A stretch of DNA of 7,220 nucleotides from Gammaproteobacteria bacterium (GTDB taxonomy: Bacteria > Pseudomonadota > Gammaproteobacteria > Xanthomonadales > Rhodanobacteraceae): positions 1 to 7,220 of the forward strand of contig VBNZ01000135.1 in the NCBI GenBank assembly GCA_005877675.1. Direction: 5' to 3'. Position numbers and translations under genes: made by a program. Positions 3,800 through 7,220 of this stretch are shown piece after piece. The notes below the pieces were generated by a model. It was given only the letters and a program-made list of their open reading frames with translations. It made no database searches and was not told the origin of the DNA. Position 1 is the first letter of the stretch, and every line of letters starts with the position of its first letter.

Positions 3800-6295
3800 T
3801 TAAGCGTGCTTCCGTAGAAATTCCACCAGCCGAGCCTCGTCCCAGATGTCGACGCCGAGTTCCTGCGCCTTGTCTAACTTGGAACCGGCTTCGGCGCCGG
3901 CGACGACGAAGCTGGTCTTCTTCGACACGCTGCCGGCAACTTTCGCGCCGAGCCCTTCGAGCTTCGCCTTGGCTTCATCACGAGTGAGGCCCGAGAGCGA
4001 TCCAGTAAGCACGACGGTCTGCCCTTCGAGCGGCCCCTCCGCTTCCGCAGCGGCCCCTTGCGTCGCTTCGAGCAAGCGCTGCGTCGCGCGAGCGCAGCGT
4101 TCCAACAGCGTTTGACTGACAGGAGACTGTAAAAATTTTCGGACTTCTTCTAGCGAATCTGACGGCAGCTTTGTCAACAATAGATTCCAACTTGTGGCAT
4201 CAACTTGAAGTACTTTAGTGTCTGGCTGCTTGGTTCTATTAACAATTTTCGTTTCCACAAAGACCCGCCTACTCTTATGGGCGGCCTGATGAAGTTCATC
4301 GAAAGATTGGTAGACCGCTGCTAATTCAGCTGCGCGTTTCTCCGTTAGCTTCGGAATTTCCAGTTCCGCAAGCAGCGCGGCGAATCCGAGTTTGCTGCGC
4401 AGCTTAGGCGACGGCGCATGCGCATCGGCGATGGTTACGCCGCGCGCGAGCAGATCGTCAATCACGCGTTGATTGCCTTCCTGCTCGAGGAAATGATCGA
4501 TCGAGCGCGCGACTTCGCCGCCGATGTCGGGCACGAGCTTGAGCAGCGGCCATGGCAGATGGCGCACGAGTTCGAGTTCGCCGAACCAAGTCGCGAGCGC
4601 CTTCGCCGTGCTCTCGCCGACATGCATGATGCCGAGCGAATAAAGAAAACGCGCGAGCGTGGTCTTGCGGCTCGCGTCGATCGCGGCGATCAGATTCTCT
4701 GCCCACTTGGTCGCAACCTTGCCGGCCTTGACCCCGATCCTGGACAAATGCTGGGGCGTCGTGCCGTCGCGTTCGTCGATGCGACGTTTCATCTCGAGCA
4801 GGTCGGCGAGCTGCAATTTATACAAATCCGCGACCGAGGCGACATAGCCAAGCTCGCATAGCGCAGCAATAAAGCGCTCGCCGAGGCCTTCGATGTCCAT
4901 CGCGCGGCGCGAGGCGAAGTGGAAGATCGCCTGCTGCAGCTGCGCAGCGCAGGTAAAGCCACCGCTGCAGCGCGCAACGACCTCGCCCTCCTCGCGTAAG
5001 ATCTGCGAGCCGCACACGGGACAATGTGCGGGCATCTGCCAGGGCACCTTGCCGCGCGGTGCATCCTCGACTACGCGCACGACCTCGGGAATCACATCGC
5101 CTGCGCGGCGCACGATCACCGTATCGCCGACGCGCACATTCAGGCGCGCGACTTGATCGGCGTTGTGCAGCGTTGCGTTGGTCACAGTGACGCCGCCGAC
5201 GAACACGGGTTTGAGTTTCGCCGCAGGCGTGGCCGCGCCGGTGCGGCCGATGTTGACGATGATCGCCTCGACCGTGGTGGTTTGTTCCTGCGCTGGAAAT
5301 TTGTGTGCGATCGCCCAGCGCGGCGTGCGCCCGACGAAACCGAGCTCGCGCTGCAACGCGAGTTCATCGAGTTTGTACACGACGCCGTCGATATCGAACG
5401 GCAGCGAGTCGCGCTGCGTACCGATGCGCCGGTAATAATCAAGACAGCCTTCGACATCGTCGGCGACGCCGGCGAGCTTGCTGACCGGCAAACCCCAGTC
5501 GCGCAGTTGGCGCAGCGTCGCCGAATGCGTCGCTGGCAATGCCCCCCCTTCGACTACGCCGACCGCGTACGCATAAAACGCGAGCGGGCGCTGCGCGGTG
5601 ATGCGCGGATCGAGCTGGCGCAATGATCCCGCTGCGGCATTGCGCGGATTGATCAAGGGTTTGATTTTGCCGTCCGAAGCGCGCGCCATCTCGTTGTATT
5701 TCTCGAAGCCTGCACGCGGCATATAAACCTCGCCGCGCACTTCAAGCACGGCCGGCACATCGCCGCGCAGGCGCAATGGGTCGTCTTTATTGATCCCGCT
5801 GCGGAGGCGCAGCGGGATAGTTTTTATCGTGCGCAGATTCGGCGTCACATCCTCGCCGGTTTCGCCGTCGCCGCGCGTTGCGCCACGCACGAACATGCCG
5901 TGCTCGTAACGCAGGCTGATTGCAAGGCCGTCGAATTTCGGTTCGACCGAGAACGTGAGCGGTGCGCTGCGTTCGAGACGGTCGCGGATGCGGCGTGCGA
6001 ATTCGCCGACTTCCTCGTCGCTGAACGCATTGGCCAACGAGAGCATCGGGATCTCATGCCGCACGGAAGCGAATTCGCTCGATGGCCGTGCGCCCACGCG
6101 CTGCGTCGGCGAATCGGCAGCGATCAGTTGCGGATGTGCGCCTTCGAGCGCTTCGAGTTCGCGCAGCAGCGCGTCGTATTCGGCATCGGTGATCGTCGGC
6201 TCGTCAAGCACGTGATAGCGATGGCTGGCCTCGTCAAGCTGCGCGCGCAGGGCGGCGGCGCGCTCGGTGGTTTTTTTGGAAATGGCTGCGGTCAT
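3800..6295 (-). CDS. ligA: NAD-dependent DNA ligase LigA, Xanthomonadales-type long form
   Basis: LigA seals nicks in duplex DNA during replication and repair using NAD+. All parts are present in the 831 residues: adenylation-helper domain 1a (about 1-75, with 'YHVLDEPTITDAEYD'); nucleotidyltransferase domain with the KxDG motif 'EPKFDG', Lys120 being the AMP-accepting lysine; OB fold (about 330-410); Cys4 zinc finger C425, C428, C443, C449; helix-hairpin-helix domain (about 455-625); and C-terminal BRCT domain (754-831). E. coli LigA is 671 residues. The excess is a 12-residue insertion near 165-176, a longer loop at 502-530, and a linker of about 120 residues at 632-752 before BRCT. I recall the last two from Xanthomonas-group ligases. 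ATG 6295 is the most upstream possible start because TAA lies 4 codons before it; the Shine-Dalgarno match is poor. No disruption is seen. Confidence 0.97.
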   Translation of the reverse strand: MTAAISKKTTERAAALRAQLDEASHRYHVLDEPTITDAEYDALLRELEALEGAHPQLIAADSPTQRVGARPSSEFASVRHEIPMLSLANAFSDEEVGEFARRIRDRLERSAPLTFSVEPKFDGLAISLRYEHGMFVRGATRGDGETGEDVTPNLRTIKTIPLRLRSGINKDDPLRLRGDVPAVLEVRGEVYMPRAGFEKYNEMARASDGKIKPLINPRNAAAGSLRQLDPRITAQRPLAFYAYAVGVVEGGALPATHSATLRQLRDWGLPVSKLAGVADDVEGCLDYYRRIGTQRDSLPFDIDGVVYKLDELALQRELGFVGRTPRWAIAHKFPAQEQTTTVEAIIVNIGRTGAATPAAKLKPVFVGGVTVTNATLHNADQVARLNVRVGDTVIVRRAGDVIPEVVRVVEDAPRGKVPWQMPAHCPVCGSQILREEGEVVARCSGGFTCAAQLQQAIFHFASRRAMDIEGLGERFIAALCELGYVASVADLYKLQLADLLEMKRRIDERDGTTPQHLSRIGVKAGKVATKWAENLIAAIDASRKTTLARFLYSLGIMHVGESTAKALATWFGELELVRHLPWPLLKLVPDIGGEVARSIDHFLEQEGNQRVIDDLLARGVTIADAHAPSPKLRSKLGFAALLAELEIPKLTEKRAAELAAVYQSFDELHQAAHKSRRVFVETKIVNRTKQPDTKVLQVDATSWNLLLTKLPSDSLEEVRKFLQSPVSQTLLERCARATQRLLEATQGAAAEAEGPLEGQTVVLTGSLSGLTRDEAKAKLEGLGAKVAGSVSKKTSFVVAGAEAGSKLDKAQELGVDIWDEARLVEFLRKHA
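5765..5818 (-). repeat. Perfect hairpin and near direct repeat inside ligA
   Basis: Arms 5793-5803 and 5808-5818 pair over 11 bp around loop GAGG. The same place holds a 15-nt near direct repeat (5801-5815 and 5765-5779, 12 of 15 identical on the minus strand), both encoding Pro-Leu-Arg-Leu-Arg at residues 161-165 and 173-177. Compared with E. coli LigA, where the loop before L-E-V-R-G-E is short, this adds about 12 residues between the two copies without breaking the frame. Confidence 0.7.
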
Positions 6296-6310
6296 ACGCC
6301 AAGTTTAGCC

Positions 6311-6414
6311 TGCCCGTTCGTGCTGAGGTATCGAGGCACGAACGGGCAGAACGACAACGAGCGTTCGCCGCCTTCGATACCGCAGGACGTGCTTCGATAT
6401 CTCAGGGCGAACGG
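6311..6414. repeat. REP-like hairpin cluster between ligA and the TPR gene
   Basis: A perfect 13-bp stem, TGCCCGTTCGTGC (6311-6323) with GCACGAACGGGCA (6336-6348), encloses the 12-nt loop TGAGGTATCGAG. A second structure pairs CGTTCGCC (6362-6369) with GGCGAACG (6406-6413) and holds two related inner motifs, CCTTCGATACCGCAGG and GCTTCGATATCTCAGG. The cores resemble the 1947-2020 element (CTGAG...TCGAAG with CGTTCG flanks), so both probably belong to one family. The cluster occupies most of the 183-bp divergent region 6296-6478, where promoters of ligA and the TPR gene must also lie; I could not identify -35/-10 boxes with confidence. Confidence 0.75.
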
Positions 6415-6478
6415 ACATTCCGGTTGCAATCACCCGCCCGCTTGACCGATGCTTGGACTCCATCGAGGGGAGACCGCC

Positions 6479-7220
6479 GTGGCGAAATCGAGCTGGAAAG
6501 CATTTCCGCATCCCGACAAGGCCTATGACTATGCCGGCGACAAACTCGCCAAGGCCTGGGCCAAGCTGCACGCGGGCGATCAGGAACCTTACCCCGACGA
6601 AAAGCACGTCGCGAAATTGCTCAAATCCAATCCGAAGCTTGGCAAGGATGCGGGCAAGATCGCAACTGCGCTGCAGGATGCTTGGCGCGCCTTCCATCGC
6701 GGCGATTTTCACGAAGCTTACGAGGCGGGCGTCGCGCTGAAAGCGCTCGGCGCTTCGGTCGCGATCAAGGCCGGCGGCATCCATGCGACTTATCTCATCG
6801 ACGGCGACAAGGACAAGACCGCGCGCTACGAGGCGCTGGCCAAACTCGCCGAGGACGCGATCGCCGCGCTGCCCGACGAGGCCAACTCATACTACCGCCG
6901 CGCCTTTGCGCTCGGCCGCTACAGCCAGACCATCTCGATCGCAAAGGCGCTGTCGATGGGCATCGGCGGCAAGGTGAAAGAGGCGCTCGACGCTACGCTC
7001 AAGCTCGCGCCGAAGCACGCCGAAGCGCGTCTTGCATTTGCCATGTACAACGCGGAGATCGTCGGCAAGGTCGGCGGCATGCTCGCCAAACTCACCTATG
7101 GCGCGAGCGCGAGCGAAGCCGAGAAGCATCTCAAGGAAGCGCAAAAACTCACGCCGGACGCGCCGATCACCTGGGTCGAAACCGGCAATGCCATGCTGCT
7201 ATTCGATCGCGAGGACGATG
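6479..7220 (+). CDS. TPR-like helical repeat protein (3' end outside the window)
   Basis: The frame is open from GTG 6479 to the window edge, 247 residues. The start is fixed by a strong ribosome site, GAGGGGAGA (6465-6473), 5 nt upstream; no upstream ATG in frame fits. The protein is cytoplasmic in appearance (no signal peptide or membrane segment) and rich in lysine and alanine. Helical pairs of TPR character are visible near 64-92 ('DAWRAFHRGDFHEAYEAGVAL'), 134-158, 165-195 ('VKEALDATLKLAPKHAEARLAF') and 212-243 ('SEAEKHLKEAQKLTPDAP'). The part around 198-230 (K-V-G-G-M-L-A-K-L-T-Y-G-A-S) resembles, from memory, the RMDN/TRAP-associated type of TPR proteins, where 'A-x-x-x-G' precedes a final TPR. 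A scaffold or binding role is likely, but the partner is unknown. It is divergent from ligA. Confidence 0.8.
   Translation, partial: MAKSSWKAFPHPDKAYDYAGDKLAKAWAKLHAGDQEPYPDEKHVAKLLKSNPKLGKDAGKIATALQDAWRAFHRGDFHEAYEAGVALKALGASVAIKAGGIHATYLIDGDKDKTARYEALAKLAEDAIAALPDEANSYYRRAFALGRYSQTISIAKALSMGIGGKVKEALDATLKLAPKHAEARLAFAMYNAEIVGKVGGMLAKLTYGASASEAEKHLKEAQKLTPDAPITWVETGNAMLLFDREDD

Noticed and set aside
4418..5626. Long plus-strand open frames opposite ligA (4418-4861, 5024-5626)
   Set aside because: Antisense shadows of a fully conserved ligase gene at high GC; composition is Arg/Ala/Asp-rich with no family match.
6424..6452. TTGCAA with a 17-nt spacer as a sigma-70-like promoter of the TPR gene
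   Set aside because: The matching -10 hexamer (CGATGC) is too poor to support a call.

Overview
The window looks like chromosomal DNA from a high-GC gammaproteobacterium, most likely in or near the Xanthomonadales (Lysobacterales; Rhodanobacteraceae or Xanthomonadaceae-like). The main evidence is the NAD-dependent DNA ligase. It is 831 residues long, carries an extra segment between the helix-hairpin-helix and BRCT domains, and has a lengthened helix-hairpin-helix loop, both of which I remember from Xanthomonas-type LigA. The presence of epmA (the EF-P lysyltransferase) fits a gammaproteobacterium. No rRNA, tRNA, CRISPR array, integrase or transposase was seen.

Layout. Positions 1-192 hold the 3' end of a plus-strand gene (DUF5946-like). 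Positions 278-1918 form a tight three-gene plus-strand cluster: an exported SnoaL/NTF2-like (SgcJ/EcaC-type) protein, a DUF2461 protein and a four-helix DUF2127 membrane protein, with a 4-nt gap and a 1-nt overlap. Positions 1919-2168 separate convergent genes and hold an inverted pair of REP-like sequences, some sequence that may be decayed coding DNA, and a perfect palindrome at the end of epmA. The minus strand then carries, in transcription order, ligA (6295 to 3800), a DUF559 endonuclease-like gene (3741 to 3205) and epmA (3155 to 2169). Positions 6296-6478 are a divergent intergenic region with a second REP-like cluster. From 6479 to the window end runs a plus-strand TPR-like protein, cut off by the edge.

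The most unusual part is 3144-3798. Three copies of a CCCTCTCC...GGAGAGGG palindrome with a CCCTCACCC-type tail are arranged symmetrically. Copies A and B have their hairpin heads toward a 145-bp hexanucleotide microsatellite (24 units of GCTTTG-type sequence), and copies B and C have their tails toward the DUF559 core. These repeats supply the probable Shine-Dalgarno sequence of the DUF559 gene and both the Shine-Dalgarno sequence and GTG start of epmA. The microsatellite has no stop codon in any of the six frames and is translated into a low-complexity tail on the DUF559 protein. It also inflates the upstream reading frame of epmA, so the long open frame beginning at 3611 should not be taken as the gene.

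The genes do not form one clear pathway. LigA (DNA replication and repair) and EpmA (EF-P modification) are housekeeping genes, and the DUF559 gene with its repeats looks like an insertion between them. The plus-strand cluster is of unknown function, with one probably exported product and one membrane product.
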